Below are positions 1-7,571 of a stretch of DNA of 64,000 bases, piece after piece. This DNA is from JBMNOZ01 sp050943335. GTDB lineage: Bacteria > Bacillota > Desulfitobacteriia > Desulfitobacteriales > Syntrophobotulaceae. Made by a program: the position numbers and the translations under genes. Numbering within the stretch: position 1 is the first letter of the stretch; each line of letters begins with the position of its first letter. The notes below the pieces were generated by a model, which searched no databases, was not told the origin of the DNA, and saw only the letters and a list, made by a program, of their open reading frames with translations. The stretch spans positions 26,404 to 90,403 of the forward strand of contig JBMNOZ010000007.1 in the NCBI GenBank assembly GCA_050943335.1, given 5' to 3'.

Positions 1-1
1 G

Positions 2-208
2 TATGAAAAATTGGAAGGAGAACTTCTTCGAGAAATAAATAAGTTGGGGATAGGCCCCCAGGGGTTTGGCGGTCGGATCACCGCTTTAGCGGTGCACATG
101 GAGGTTTATCCCACCCATATTGCTGGCTTGCCGGTGGCGGTGAATCTTAATTGCCACGCTTCTAGACAGCGGAAAGTGGTGTTGGAAGGGAGGGCGGCCA
201 GTGAATGA
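2..208 (+). CDS. Fumarate hydratase class I, alpha subunit (C-terminal end, partial)
   Basis: Only the last 68 codons are inside the window; the reading frame runs in from base 2. Visible residues include the stretch GIGPQGFGGRITALAVHMEV and a C-terminal AVNLNCHASR, which fit the end of the N-terminal (alpha) half of iron-sulfur class I fumarase/tartrate dehydratase. In that family this subunit supplies cysteines to the [4Fe-4S] cluster; the Cys near the end (in LNCH) is typical. Its stop overlaps the beta-subunit start by 8 bases, so the two halves are translationally coupled. The alternative is L(+)-tartrate dehydratase, which shares the fold; the fragment cannot separate the two substrates. 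Confidence 0.85.
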   Translation, partial: YEKLEGELLREINKLGIGPQGFGGRITALAVHMEVYPTHIAGLPVAVNLNCHASRQRKVVLEGRAASE

Positions 209-761
209 CAAAGTGAAAAGGATTGAAGTGCCTCTTACTTCGAAGGTTATAGAAAGTTTAAACTGCGGGGATCGGGTCTTGTTAAGGGGCACGGTCTACA
301 CCGCTAGGGATGCGGCCCATGAGAAGATGATAGAGGCTTTAAATAGAGGGGAAAGTCTCCCCTTTGATCTCCAAGGTCAAGTGCTTTATTTTGTGGGGCC
401 GAGTCCTGCTACCCCGGAGCAGGTAATCGGCTCAGCCGGTCCGACCACGGCGGGAAGGATGGATAGTTATTCTCCCATTCTGTTGGAGTGGGGGTTGAAA
501 GGGATGATTGGAAAAGGGGATCGCTCCCGAGAGGTGATCGCCTCTTTAGTAAAAAACAGAGCTGTCTATTTTGGAGCTATTGGTGGGGCCGGTGCTCTAT
601 TGGCGGATTCTATTGTAAGTTCCGAGGTGATCGCTTATCCTGAATTGGGAACAGAAGCAATTCGCCGCTTAGAAATTAAGGATTTCCCGGCGATAGTTTT
701 AATCGATAGCCGAGGAGAAAACTTATATGTCCGCGGGAAAAAAGAATACCGCCGGATTTAA
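201..761 (+). CDS. Fumarate hydratase class I, beta subunit
   Basis: 186 residues, GTG start overlapping the alpha-subunit stop. The protein has the compact beta-domain signature: GDRVLLRGTVYTARDAAHEK near residue 25, VGPSPATP near 68, a SAGPTTAGRMDSY segment near 80 and KNRAVYFGAIGGAGALL near 118. Together with the alpha subunit it interconverts fumarate and malate in the cytoplasm, part of a complete or partial TCA cycle common in anaerobes. Length and motifs match the split two-subunit form rather than the fused long form. A tartrate dehydratase beta subunit is the main alternative, as the folds are the same. Function is from family knowledge; no catalytic anomaly is visible. Confidence 0.9.
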   Translation: MNDKVKRIEVPLTSKVIESLNCGDRVLLRGTVYTARDAAHEKMIEALNRGESLPFDLQGQVLYFVGPSPATPEQVIGSAGPTTAGRMDSYSPILLEWGLKGMIGKGDRSREVIASLVKNRAVYFGAIGGAGALLADSIVSSEVIAYPELGTEAIRRLEIKDFPAIVLIDSRGENLYVRGKKEYRRI

Positions 762-806
762 AGAAGGCGATGAGCAATACTTTACAGAGGAGGCAGGCAA
801 AAGGGA

Positions 807-1532
807 ATGTCTTCTAGAAAAAATAATACCAGTAGCAAAACTAAGGCTGGCTGGGCGCTGTCTTTGTTGACCCTGGGTGGCGGCTTTCTCTTGCTCATTG
901 TTATTTTTTTGACTTCTGTAAACCATAGTGTTTTTAGGCTTGACTTTTACCGCACGGAATATATTAAAATGCAAAGCAGCGCCAAGGTCGGCATTTCAGA
1001 ACAGGAATTAATGAGCTCAACTGAAAAATTATTGGCTTATATAAAAGGTGATCTGGAGGATCTTAGGTTTAAGGCTGTGGTTAAGGGGACGGAGAGGCAA
1101 TTCCTTAGTGAGCGGGAGATAGCTCATATGGTTGATGTCCGGGATCTCTATAGGCAAGCTATGATGGTTAGAAATGGAGGAATAGCTCTCCTGATTATTC
1201 TTTTTATAACAACCTTGTGGCTGGCGGGAAAGAAGTTTTGGCGTTTTTGGGCGCGGGGTTACTTAGGAGCTTTTGTGCTCTGTTTAGGTTTAGCTGCGAT
1301 CTTATTCTGGGGAATGAAGAGCGATTTTACAACGTTTTGGACTAATTTTCATCTTTTGTTTTTTACCAATGATTTATGGAGATTGGATCCCGCTACAGAT
1401 GTCCTGATTCAGATGTTTCCGGAACAGTTTTTTTATAATTTAGCATTCCGAGTTTTGTTATCTTTTTCAGGAGTTGCCTTGTTTATAGCAATTTTGGCAG
1501 GAATAGCTTTGAAAATAATTAGGACAAGATAA
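807..1532 (+). CDS. DUF1461 / TIGR01906 family integral membrane protein
   Basis: 241 residues. There is a hydrophobic segment near residues 15-38, an extracytoplasmic domain of about 100 residues rich in charged and polar residues, then three hydrophobic segments (about 125-140, 150-168 and 212-235). The stretch HLLFFTNDLWRLDP followed by LIQMFPEQFFYNLAF is the signature I associate with DUF1461 membrane proteins, whose function is unknown. The ATG at 807 has AAGGG only 2 bases upstream; GAGGAGG lies about 13 bases upstream. It follows the fumarase genes with a 45-base gap, but I see no functional link to fumarase. Confidence 0.75.
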   Translation: MSSRKNNTSSKTKAGWALSLLTLGGGFLLLIVIFLTSVNHSVFRLDFYRTEYIKMQSSAKVGISEQELMSSTEKLLAYIKGDLEDLRFKAVVKGTERQFLSEREIAHMVDVRDLYRQAMMVRNGGIALLIILFITTLWLAGKKFWRFWARGYLGAFVLCLGLAAILFWGMKSDFTTFWTNFHLLFFTNDLWRLDPATDVLIQMFPEQFFYNLAFRVLLSFSGVALFIAILAGIALKIIRTR

Positions 1533-1598
1533 TATAATCGGCTTTAAGATGAGGCTTAAATAATTAAGAAAAATTTCGGAAGGGAAGGAATAACCAGG

Positions 1599-2357
1599 AT
1601 GTTAAGATTTGACGGACGTAAGTTTGATGAAATAAGACCGGTAAAGATAACTAGGAGATTTACTGAGATTCCAGAAGGGTCGGTTTTAATCGAAGTCGGA
1701 AAAACAAAAGTACTCTGTACCGCTTCTATTGAGGAAAAAGTCCCGCCTTTTCAAAAAGGCACCGGGCAAGGCTGGGTGACGGCAGAATACTCCATGATCC
1801 CCAGAGCAACCGAGATTCGCAACCAAAGGGAGGCGGCTAGGGGCAAACTAAGCGGCAGAACTATGGAGATCCAAAGGCTTATCGGGCGTTCTTTACGGGC
1901 CATAGTGGATACTTCTAAACTGGGGGAAAGAACAATTTGGCTCGATTGCGATGTTTTACAGGCCGACGGGGGGACAAGAACAGCAGCTATTACCGGAGCT
2001 TACGTTGCCTTGGTGGATGCTGTCAGGTATTTATTAGCCAACGAGTTGATTAGTGAGAATCCTTTAACCGACAGTATCGCTGCGATTTCAGTCGGATTGG
2101 TAGATGGGGAGGTTCTTGTGGATTTGGCTTATGTAGAGGACTCTAAAGCAGAAGTGGATATGAATATTGTGATGACCGGTTCGGGTAAATTTGTTGAACT
2201 TCAAGGGACTGCTGAAGAGTCGCCTTTTGGGATATCAGATTTAAACAACTTTTTAGAATTAGGAAGACGAGCTATTGAACAACTTTCAGAGTATCAGAGG
2301 AAAGCGCTGGCAGATGGGAATGAAGAAGATGAAGATTCTATTGGCGACGACCAATAA
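1599..2357 (+). CDS. rph: Ribonuclease PH
   Basis: 252 residues, family length. The N-terminus MLRFDGRKFDEIRPVKI is the usual RNase PH opening, followed by the RPRE-like phosphate-site region (IPRATEIRNQREAARGKLSG) and RLIGRSLRAIVD. The enzyme is a phosphorolytic 3'-5' exoribonuclease that trims tRNA 3' ends using inorganic phosphate; it works as a hexamer in the cytoplasm. RBS GGAAGGGAAGG precedes the ATG. The end overlaps the start of the pyrophosphatase gene, a common rph-rdgB arrangement. The acidic C-terminal tail (GNEEDEDSIGDDQ) runs over the neighbour's start and is probably unconstrained. A tRNA cluster lies about 700 bases downstream. Confidence 0.96.
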   Translation: MLRFDGRKFDEIRPVKITRRFTEIPEGSVLIEVGKTKVLCTASIEEKVPPFQKGTGQGWVTAEYSMIPRATEIRNQREAARGKLSGRTMEIQRLIGRSLRAIVDTSKLGERTIWLDCDVLQADGGTRTAAITGAYVALVDAVRYLLANELISENPLTDSIAAISVGLVDGEVLVDLAYVEDSKAEVDMNIVMTGSGKFVELQGTAEESPFGISDLNNFLELGRRAIEQLSEYQRKALADGNEEDEDSIGDDQ

Positions 2358-2943
2358 GGGGAAAATAAATGAGTTCCGCCGGCTTTTGGAGACTTCAACG
2401 ATTGAGGTTCTATCCCTGCACTCTTTTCCGGAGTTGCCGGAGATTGAGGAAAATGGGAGGACCTTTGCTGAGAATGCCTTTATAAAAGCTCGGACAGCGG
2501 CTCAACTAACAAATTTGCTCACCATTGCCGATGACTCGGGTCTGGAAGTAGAGGCTCTAAAAGGAGCTCCGGGGATTTATTCCGCCCGTTATGCCGGCGA
2601 ACCAAAAGATGATGGACGTAATATTGAAAAACTTTTGGCCGAGCTGGAGGAAATAAACCCCAGCGAAAGCTTTAGTCCCGAGAAAAGAAGGGCTCGTTTC
2701 CGTTGTTGTCTGGCTATTGTGGACCCAGAGGGAGAGGAGCACTTAGTCGAAGGAACCGTAGAGGGTTATATTTTAACGAAACCGAGAGGAACCGGAGGAT
2801 TCGGTTATGACCCTGTTTTTTACGTTCCGGAATTCAACAAGACAATGGCGGAATTAACAATGGCGGAAAAAAATTCAATCAGCCATCGGGCGCAAGCTTT
2901 TCAAAAGGCAGTGCCGATAATCAAAAATATTTTGAAACAATAA
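2320..2943 (+). CDS. rdgB: dITP/XTP pyrophosphatase (HAM1/RdgB family)
   Basis: 207 residues from the ATG at 2320. An equally plausible start is the ATG at 2329, giving MKILLATTNKGK; a longer frame from 2275 would overlap rph too far. Family signatures are ATTNKGKINEFRRLL at the substrate loop, ADDSGLEVEALKGAPGIYSARYAG in the middle and GGFGYDPVFYVPE near the end. It hydrolyses dITP, XTP and ITP to monophosphates and keeps deaminated purines out of DNA. Coupled to rph by overlap. No separate RBS is convincing, consistent with re-initiation after rph. Confidence 0.95.
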   Translation: MKKMKILLATTNKGKINEFRRLLETSTIEVLSLHSFPELPEIEENGRTFAENAFIKARTAAQLTNLLTIADDSGLEVEALKGAPGIYSARYAGEPKDDGRNIEKLLAELEEINPSESFSPEKRRARFRCCLAIVDPEGEEHLVEGTVEGYILTKPRGTGGFGYDPVFYVPEFNKTMAELTMAEKNSISHRAQAFQKAVPIIKNILKQ

Positions 2944-3000
2944 TATTTAGAAAAGGAAAAAGATTTCAAGGCTATTTAGAATCTTTCCTACAAATGTTTC

Positions 3001-3029
3001 TTGACTAGAAATTTTTCTTGGGCTATACT
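3001..3029 (+). promoter_or_regulatory. Sigma-A-type promoter of the tRNA cluster
   Basis: TTGACT at 3001-3006 and TATACT at 3024-3029 with an exact 17-base spacer, placed about 20 bases before the first tRNA gene. It probably drives all five tRNAs; no other comparable promoter is seen before each of them. Confidence 0.8.
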
Positions 3030-3049
3030 ATTCATTGTCACAAAAGTGG

Positions 3050-3126
3050 CGGGGTATAGCGCAGCTTGGTAGCGCGCCTGCCTTGGGAGCAGGAGGCCGG
3101 GGGTTCAAATCCCTCTGCCCCGACCA
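3050..3126 (+). tRNA. tRNA-Pro (anticodon TGG)
   Basis: Acceptor stem CGGGGTA pairs with TGCCCCG, with encoded CCA at 3124-3126. Anticodon stem CCTGC/GCAGG encloses loop CTTGGGA, giving TGG. The T-arm contains GGTTCAAATC. Confidence 0.95.
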
Positions 3127-3151
3127 GATACTAAAAATTAGGGATTTGAAC

Positions 3152-3227
3152 GCGTAATACGCCCTATGGAAGTATTACGCCTGACCGGAGGGAAGGCTAC
3201 CGACTGGTAGCGACCTATGGAAGTATT
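3152..3227 (+). repeat. Structured intergenic repeat, copy 1
   Basis: Between tRNA-Pro and tRNA-Arg. GCGTAATAC (3152-3160) and GTATTACGC (3172-3180) form a perfect 9-bp inverted repeat around an 11-base loop. CTACC/GGTAG at 3197-3210 forms a second small stem. CCTATGGAAGTATTA occurs twice here (3163-3177 and 3213-3227). Bases 3173-3199 are repeated exactly at 4588-4614. It has no coding character; function unknown. Confidence 0.7.
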
Positions 3228-3252
3228 AAAAGCAAAAATTTTATAAGAACAT

Positions 3253-3329
<77 letters not shown>

Positions 3330-3336
3330 TAAACGT

Positions 3337-3413
3337 GGTGGGTGTGGTGAAGTGGTTAACACACCGGATTGTGGCTCCGGCATGCGTGGGTTCAAATCCC
3401 ATCATCCACCCCA
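3337..3413 (+). tRNA. tRNA-His (anticodon GTG)
   Basis: Acceptor stem GTGGGTG (3338-3344) pairs with CATCCAC (3403-3409). The extra G at 3337 opposite C at 3410 is the histidine identity pair. Anticodon stem CCGGA/TCCGG, loop TTGTGGC, anticodon GTG. CCA is encoded at 3411-3413. Confidence 0.95.
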
Positions 3414-3526
3414 ATATAAAAAAATACGTACAAATCAAGGGTTTGCAAGTTTTTGAAATGATTTAAAAACAGTGCAATCCGGTGAGGTACAGAAAATAGA
3501 ATCCAGTGTGTTGTTTGTTTAGGTTT

Positions 3527-3601
3527 TGGGGTATAGCCAAGCGGTAAGGCATCGGACTCTGACTCCGACATTCGATGGTTCGAATCCATCTACCCCAGCC
3601 A
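3527..3601 (+). tRNA. tRNA-Gln (anticodon CTG)
   Basis: Acceptor stem TGGGGTA pairs with TACCCCA, discriminator G, encoded CCA ending at 3601. Anticodon stem TCGGA/TCCGA, loop CTCTGAC, anticodon CTG, which reads CAG. Confidence 0.95.
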
Positions 3602-3642
3602 TTTTATGAAAGAAGTTTTGGTTTTGTATAATTAATTATCAT

Positions 3643-3727
3643 GCGGAAGTGGCGGAACTGGCAGACGCGCTAGACTTAGGATCTAGTGCCGCAAGGCGTG
3701 GGGGTTCAAGTCCCTTCTTCCGCACCA
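3643..3727 (+). tRNA. tRNA-Leu (anticodon TAG)
   Basis: An 85-base class II tRNA with a long variable arm (TGCCGCAAGGCGT). Acceptor GCGGAAG pairs with CTTCCGC; CCA is encoded at 3725-3727. Anticodon stem CTAGA/TCTAG, loop CTTAGGA, anticodon TAG. Its last bases (3709-3725) are duplicated about 970 bases downstream. Confidence 0.95.
3709..3725 (+). repeat. Direct repeat, left copy (3' end of tRNA-Leu)
   Basis: AGTCCCTTCTTCCGCAC is identical to 4681-4697. GGCGTG precedes both copies (3695-3700 and 4675-4680), and AAGATA follows shortly after both. A duplicated tRNA 3' end is the classical footprint of site-specific integration, so this may be an attachment-site remnant. Confidence 0.6.
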
Positions 3728-3822
3728 ACAAAGATATGGAAGTTTTACAGGAATGTAAAACTTTTTTGATTTTTATAAGGAATGATGTGGTAAAATGGAA
3801 AAAAAGCTTATTGGAGGTAAAA

Positions 3823-4407
3823 ATGAGGAAGAGTATTGTTTTGATTTTAGTTTTATTTTTATTTATTGTCGGTTGCAGTCAAGGTGATATTGCAGAAACA
3901 AATGAAACTTCTGATTTCCGCGATGTTACATGGGGTATGAGTAAAGATGAAGTTGAAGAGGTTGAGGAAGCTGAATTTATATCAAGTGATGAAGATGAGC
4001 TCATGTACCTGGTAGAAATTGGAGGAGATGAATATTATTTAATGTATAATTTTGTTGACGATAAGTTATATGAGGCGGGATATCTTATAATGGATGAGGT
4101 TGCTGATGATTCTTATATTGATTTATATGAGAAAAATAAAAGTTATTTGACTGAGAAATATGGAGAGCCAATCAAGGACGAAGTTATTTGGGATGAAGGT
4201 GTTGCTGAAAGCGAAAGTGATCTTTGGTTTCATATATCTAAAGGCGAATTAACATATTTAGCTGCATGGGAAAACGATAATACGGAAGTATTTCTTGTTT
4301 TACGTGGTCATAATGATAATAATGTATTAGGTATCGATTATCGTAGTAAAGAGTATTATCCGCTTGCGGAAGATAAACAAGATACTGACATTCTAAATAA
4401 GTTATAA
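3823..4407 (+). CDS. Putative lipoprotein of unknown function
   Basis: 194 residues from the ATG at 3823, which has TTGGAGG 6 bases upstream. The open frame continues upstream through tRNA-Leu, but that part is not coding. The N-terminus MRKSIVLILVLFLFIVGCSQ is a lipoprotein signal peptide with lipobox IVGC, so the mature protein should be membrane-anchored outside the cytoplasm. The mature part is very acidic (many Asp, Glu and Tyr) and has a FRDVTWGMSKDEVEEVE segment like the short WGMS repeat-type domains in many clostridial lipoproteins; no enzyme motif is seen. The gene is visibly more AT-rich than its surroundings and sits between two copies of the tRNA-Leu 3' end, which suggests recent acquisition. 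Function unknown. Confidence 0.75.
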   Translation: MRKSIVLILVLFLFIVGCSQGDIAETNETSDFRDVTWGMSKDEVEEVEEAEFISSDEDELMYLVEIGGDEYYLMYNFVDDKLYEAGYLIMDEVADDSYIDLYEKNKSYLTEKYGEPIKDEVIWDEGVAESESDLWFHISKGELTYLAAWENDNTEVFLVLRGHNDNNVLGIDYRSKEYYPLAEDKQDTDILNKL

Positions 4408-4529
4408 TAAATCACTTGTGTAAATCGCAATCCAGTGATATTATGGTCAAATATCCAGGAAGGTTTAATGGGGAAGAAACCAGGTTTTTGCGGGTTTTGG
4501 GGTTTGTGCGTTCATCCACCCTGTAAGTA

Positions 4530-4561
4530 AATAAAGCTTTGTCAAATGGCAAAGCTTTATT
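4530..4561. terminator. Hairpin terminator after the lipoprotein gene
   Basis: AATAAAGCTTTG and CAAAGCTTTATT form a perfect 12-bp stem around an 8-base loop. A/T-rich flanks could make it work in both directions. Confidence 0.65.
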
Positions 4562-4582
4562 TATTAGGAAAAGGGGATTTTT

Positions 4583-4614
4583 CGCCCTATTACGCCTGAC
4601 CGGAGGGAAGGCTA
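4583..4614 (+). repeat. Structured intergenic repeat, copy 2
   Basis: Bases 4588-4614 are identical to 3173-3199 (27 bases). The upstream CGCCCTAT (4583-4590) matches 3160-3167, but the GGAAGTAT that follows in copy 1 is missing. The copy therefore looks like a deletion derivative that has lost its hairpin loop. Confidence 0.7.
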
Positions 4615-4680
4615 GGGAGGGAAATCCTTCTATAGTCCTATTGTTATCCAGGCATGAAAATGAGCGAAGCGAATGGCGTG

Positions 4681-4697
4681 AGTCCCTTCTTCCGCAC
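4681..4697 (+). repeat. Direct repeat, right copy of the tRNA-Leu 3' end
   Basis: Identical to 3709-3725. The preceding sequence matches the tRNA only as GGCGTG, with the GGGGTTCA of the T-arm deleted, so this is a remnant and not a functional tRNA. Confidence 0.65.
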
Positions 4698-4807
4698 TAA
4701 GATACGTTGCAAAAGCTTTACTAAAACGTAAATATTTTCTTGTATTAATAAAAGAACGGGTGCAAGGACACGAAAGAATCGACCCTCTGTGTTTTTCTGC
4801 GTTTTCT

Positions 4808-4836
4808 TTGTCTCTGACCTGTTTTTTGTGTATACT
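4808..4836 (+). promoter_or_regulatory. Promoter of the glycosyltransferase gene
   Basis: TTGTCT at 4808-4813 and TATACT at 4831-4836 with a 17-base spacer, 25 bases before the GTG start. Confidence 0.65.
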
Positions 4837-4860
4837 ACAGATAGAGGGAGGGGGGTTAAA

Positions 4861-6021
4861 GTGCCCGACCGTTCCGTTTTATTATTATCTTCCAAATTTG
4901 GTGAAGGACATTTAAAAGCGGGCGAAGCTTTGACAACCATATTTGAACGTTCCAACTTTGCCGTCCGTCATCTCGATTTTGGAGCCTTATTTTTTAGGAA
5001 AACCGATTTTGTCATGCGCTCGGCTTATATGAACATGATCAGGAAAACGCCCCGGCTTTGGCGTTTGATTTATGACAAGACTAGTGATTCCAAGTTGGAA
5101 GGTTATAATAAAATTATCCATAAAATTAATTCCAGGGATCTTTTATCTTATATTAGAGAAAGTAAACCTGAAGCTATAGTTTGTACCCACTTTTTTCCGG
5201 CGGGGATCTTAAGCGGGATGAAAAGGAGAGGCTTATTGTCTGTTCCTCTTGTAACTGTTGTCACCGATTACCTTGTCCATCGGATCTGGGCTAGCCAAGG
5301 AACCGACCTTTATCTAGTTGGCTGTCGGGATGCCTATTCCAGATTGGTAAAGGCGGGTATACAGTCTTCAAAGATTAAGATTACCGGAATCCCGGTCCGG
5401 GTCTGTTTTGAAGAAACTTATTCTAAAACTGTTTGCAAACGAAGGCTCCAGTTAGACCCAGAAAAGCTGACCGTTTTAATCATGGGGGTTACTGGAATTT
5501 TTGCCAGAAAAAAAATCGCTGTTTTAGAAGCATTGTTTAATTTGGCAGATACAATCCCCGTTCAGTTTGTGGTAATCTGTGGCTCAGATAAGGAATCTTT
5601 TGCCTTTCTAAAATGTTACGCAGATCGGGAACATGGGATTAAGATTTTGGGTTATATTGAAAATATTCATGAATACATGGCGGCTTCAGATTTGATTATT
5701 TCTAAAGGCGGAGCCCTGACAATTAGCGAAGCTTTAACAATAGGACTGCCGGTCATAATTTACAAGCCCATCCCGGGTCACGAAACGGGGAACGCTGTTT
5801 TTGTTGAACAGGGAGGAGCTGGCAAAATGATCAGTTTCGATGAGGAACTAGTCAGTCAGGTAGCATATTTATTATCGGATCAGAGTAAGCTAACAGAAAT
5901 GAGTCTCGCGGCCCGCAATTTAGTGCCCCGCCATTCCGCTGAAAACGGGGTTAAGGCTATTTTAAGCCTGCTGCCCGAAGGCAAATGTATTCGTGAATAT
6001 CAAAGTAAACAAACCGTCTAA
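4861..6021 (+). CDS. MGDG-synthase/MurG-type glycosyltransferase
   Basis: 386 residues from the GTG at 4861, preceded by GGGAGGGGGG; a longer frame upstream covers the promoter and is rejected. N-terminal SSKFGEGHLKAGEAL is the acceptor-side glycine-rich loop of the MGDG synthase family. The C-terminal half has LIMGVTGIF (near 212), SDLIISKGGALTISEAL (near 280) and IYKPIPGHETGNAVF, the GT28 nucleotide-sugar site. Such enzymes transfer a hexose from UDP-sugar to diacylglycerol at the inner membrane face (UgtP/YpfP type), making glycolipids or lipoteichoic anchors. No signal peptide; peripheral membrane association is expected. Exact sugar and acceptor are not predictable. Single-gene unit with its own promoter and terminator. 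Confidence 0.85.
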   Translation: MPDRSVLLLSSKFGEGHLKAGEALTTIFERSNFAVRHLDFGALFFRKTDFVMRSAYMNMIRKTPRLWRLIYDKTSDSKLEGYNKIIHKINSRDLLSYIRESKPEAIVCTHFFPAGILSGMKRRGLLSVPLVTVVTDYLVHRIWASQGTDLYLVGCRDAYSRLVKAGIQSSKIKITGIPVRVCFEETYSKTVCKRRLQLDPEKLTVLIMGVTGIFARKKIAVLEALFNLADTIPVQFVVICGSDKESFAFLKCYADREHGIKILGYIENIHEYMAASDLIISKGGALTISEALTIGLPVIIYKPIPGHETGNAVFVEQGGAGKMISFDEELVSQVAYLLSDQSKLTEMSLAARNLVPRHSAENGVKAILSLLPEGKCIREYQSKQTV

Positions 6022-6048
6022 TCAGACAGGGACTGGACTGGTTTTTTT
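6011..6048 (+). terminator. Terminator after the glycosyltransferase gene
   Basis: AAACCGTC pairs with GACTGGTTT with one bulged base, followed by a seven-T run. It overlaps the end of the gene. Confidence 0.5.
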
Positions 6049-6081
6049 CTTGCTTCTTTATAAAAGTTTTGCTAATATGAA

Positions 6082-6111
6082 TTAGTATGTTTTTGATTGT
6101 GTTTGTATAAT
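6082..6111 (+). promoter_or_regulatory. Likely tig promoter
   Basis: A consensus -10 TATAAT at 6106-6111 with a weak -35 (TTAGTA, 6082-6087), 18-base spacer, 63 bases before tig. Confidence 0.5.
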
Positions 6112-6174
6112 GGACGGATTGGAAACAATATCCTAAGAACGAAATTATATATATGAATCCAAGGAGGAGCAGTT

Positions 6175-7509
6175 ATGGCTGTTAAGGTGGAACAAAAGGA
6201 AAAAGGAAAGGTCTCATTGGAAGTCTCAGTAGAGGCCGAACAGGTTACAAAGGCTTATGATCAAGTTGCTAGAAAGGCTTCTTTAGAGATGAATATTCCC
6301 GGTTTTCGGAAAGGGAAAGCACCTCGGTATATAGTAGAAAAATACATTGATAAAGGCTATTTAAGGGATCGGGTTATTGAAATTTTAATTCAGTCGTCTC
6401 TTTTTAAAGCAATTCAAGAATCAGAAGTAATTCCGGTATCCACTCCCAAAGTAGATGTGATGCAAATCGAAGAGGGCAAGGAGTTCATCTTCGTGGCGGA
6501 AATAGAAGTCAAGCCTGAGGTTGAACTTGGTCAGTATACCGGCTTAGTGGTAGAGAAAAAGACCGCTGAAGTGACCGATGAAGAGGTGGAAGAAAATTTA
6601 AAACGGCGGCAAGAAATGTACGCCAGGCTGCTCCCAGTCGATCGACCGGTTGAAGAGGGAGATATTGTTACTATTGATTTTGAAGGATTTGTTGACGGTG
6701 CTCCTTTTGAAGGGGGCCAGATGGAAAACCATGATTTAACTGTCGGCTCAGGCCAATTTATTCCGGGGTTTGAGGAACAATTAATCGGAGCCGAAAGAGG
6801 GCAGGATCTTGAAATTAAGGTTCGTTTTCCTAAAGATTACCCTAAAGAAGATCTAGCCGACAAAGAGGCTCTGTTCAAGGTTAAGATCAAAGTTGTTAAA
6901 GAGAAAGTACTATCAGAATTAGATGATGAATTCGCTAAAGACGTCAGTGAGTTTGAAACCTTAGAGGAGTTAAAAGCGGATATAAAGCAGAACTTGCTTG
7001 CTGTTGCTCAGCAGAATATTGAGAGCGAATACCGGGCAGAGGTTTTAAAACAAGTAGTTGATAATGCCAGTGTAGAGATTCCCGAGGGTATGATTGAAGA
7101 GAGAGCCGAAATGTATGTTCAAGACATGGGCAACAAGCTAGCCTCTCAAGGAATACCCGAGAAATATTGCACTGAATATATTAATTCTAACAGAGAAAAA
7201 TTAAAAGAGTCTTATCGAACCCAAGCTGCTAAAGATATTAAAACCGAACTTGTTCTAGAAGCTATTGGTGAAAAGGAACAGATCAAGGCATCGGACGAGG
7301 ATTTGGAAAGAGAAATTCAAAAGATAGCTTCAGAATATAATATGAAACCAGCAGAATTATTAGAAAAGTTAAAGGCTAGTGGCGAGATCCATTGGCTTAG
7401 ACAAAGATTAACAGCAAATGCGGTCATCGATTTTATACTTGACAACGTTGCTGAAAAGGAGGATACTAGTTCGGAAATAGAGAATACTTTAAATGAGAAA
7501 CAAGAATAA
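6175..7509 (+). CDS. tig: Trigger factor, ribosome-associated chaperone
   Basis: 444 residues; ATG preceded by AAGGAGGAG. The ribosome-binding signature GFRKGKAPR lies at about residues 43-51, in the N-terminal domain. The FKBP-type prolyl isomerase domain follows (EGDIVTIDFEGFVDGAPFEGG near 160, GSGQFIPGFEEQLIG near 190), then the helical chaperone domain to the end. It docks at the ribosome exit tunnel and shields nascent chains. It is the first gene of the proteostasis locus; the next gene is clpX, 62 bases on, with no clpP between them as many Firmicutes have. The acidic C-terminal tail is normal for the family. Confidence 0.97.
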   Translation: MAVKVEQKEKGKVSLEVSVEAEQVTKAYDQVARKASLEMNIPGFRKGKAPRYIVEKYIDKGYLRDRVIEILIQSSLFKAIQESEVIPVSTPKVDVMQIEEGKEFIFVAEIEVKPEVELGQYTGLVVEKKTAEVTDEEVEENLKRRQEMYARLLPVDRPVEEGDIVTIDFEGFVDGAPFEGGQMENHDLTVGSGQFIPGFEEQLIGAERGQDLEIKVRFPKDYPKEDLADKEALFKVKIKVVKEKVLSELDDEFAKDVSEFETLEELKADIKQNLLAVAQQNIESEYRAEVLKQVVDNASVEIPEGMIEERAEMYVQDMGNKLASQGIPEKYCTEYINSNREKLKESYRTQAAKDIKTELVLEAIGEKEQIKASDEDLEREIQKIASEYNMKPAELLEKLKASGEIHWLRQRLTANAVIDFILDNVAEKEDTSSEIENTLNEKQE

Positions 7510-7529
7510 TTAAGACTAAGCTAAACGAA

Positions 7530-7557
7530 ACTCCGAGAAATTTAGAAATTTCGGAGT
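7530..7557 (+). other. Hairpin in the tig-clpX gap
   Basis: ACTCCGAGAAATTT and AAATTTCGGAGT form a 12-bp stem with one bulged G. The sequence after it is purine-rich rather than a T run, so it is not a standard terminator; a processing or mRNA-stability element is possible. Confidence 0.45.
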
Positions 7558-7571
7558 AAAGGGGTGAGCAG

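Larger units (their letters stand above)
4408..4860. other. Gene-free stretch with repeat debris
   Basis: No credible gene in about 450 bases. It holds short matches to the tRNA cluster region: GCAATCC-A-GTGA near 4425 (compare 3473), GGTTTTGGGGT near 4492 (compare the tRNA-Gln 5' boundary at 3522) and TCATCCACCC near 4512 (compare the tRNA-His 3' end). It also holds a hairpin terminator, repeat copy 2, the second tRNA-Leu 3' end and the promoter of the next gene. The short matches could be chance; the two longer ones are not. Confidence 0.6.

Noticed and set aside
3649..3822. Open frame running from inside tRNA-Leu into the lipoprotein gene
   Set aside because: The first 58 codons cover the tRNA and its trailer; a clear RBS and lipoprotein signal start at 3823.
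4440..4700. Possible extra tRNA gene near the second tRNA-Leu end
   Set aside because: Only the last part of the T-arm and acceptor are present; no anticodon arm can be formed.
7530..7557. Intrinsic terminator between tig and clpX
   Set aside because: The hairpin is followed by purines, and the clpX RBS comes directly after; no T tract.
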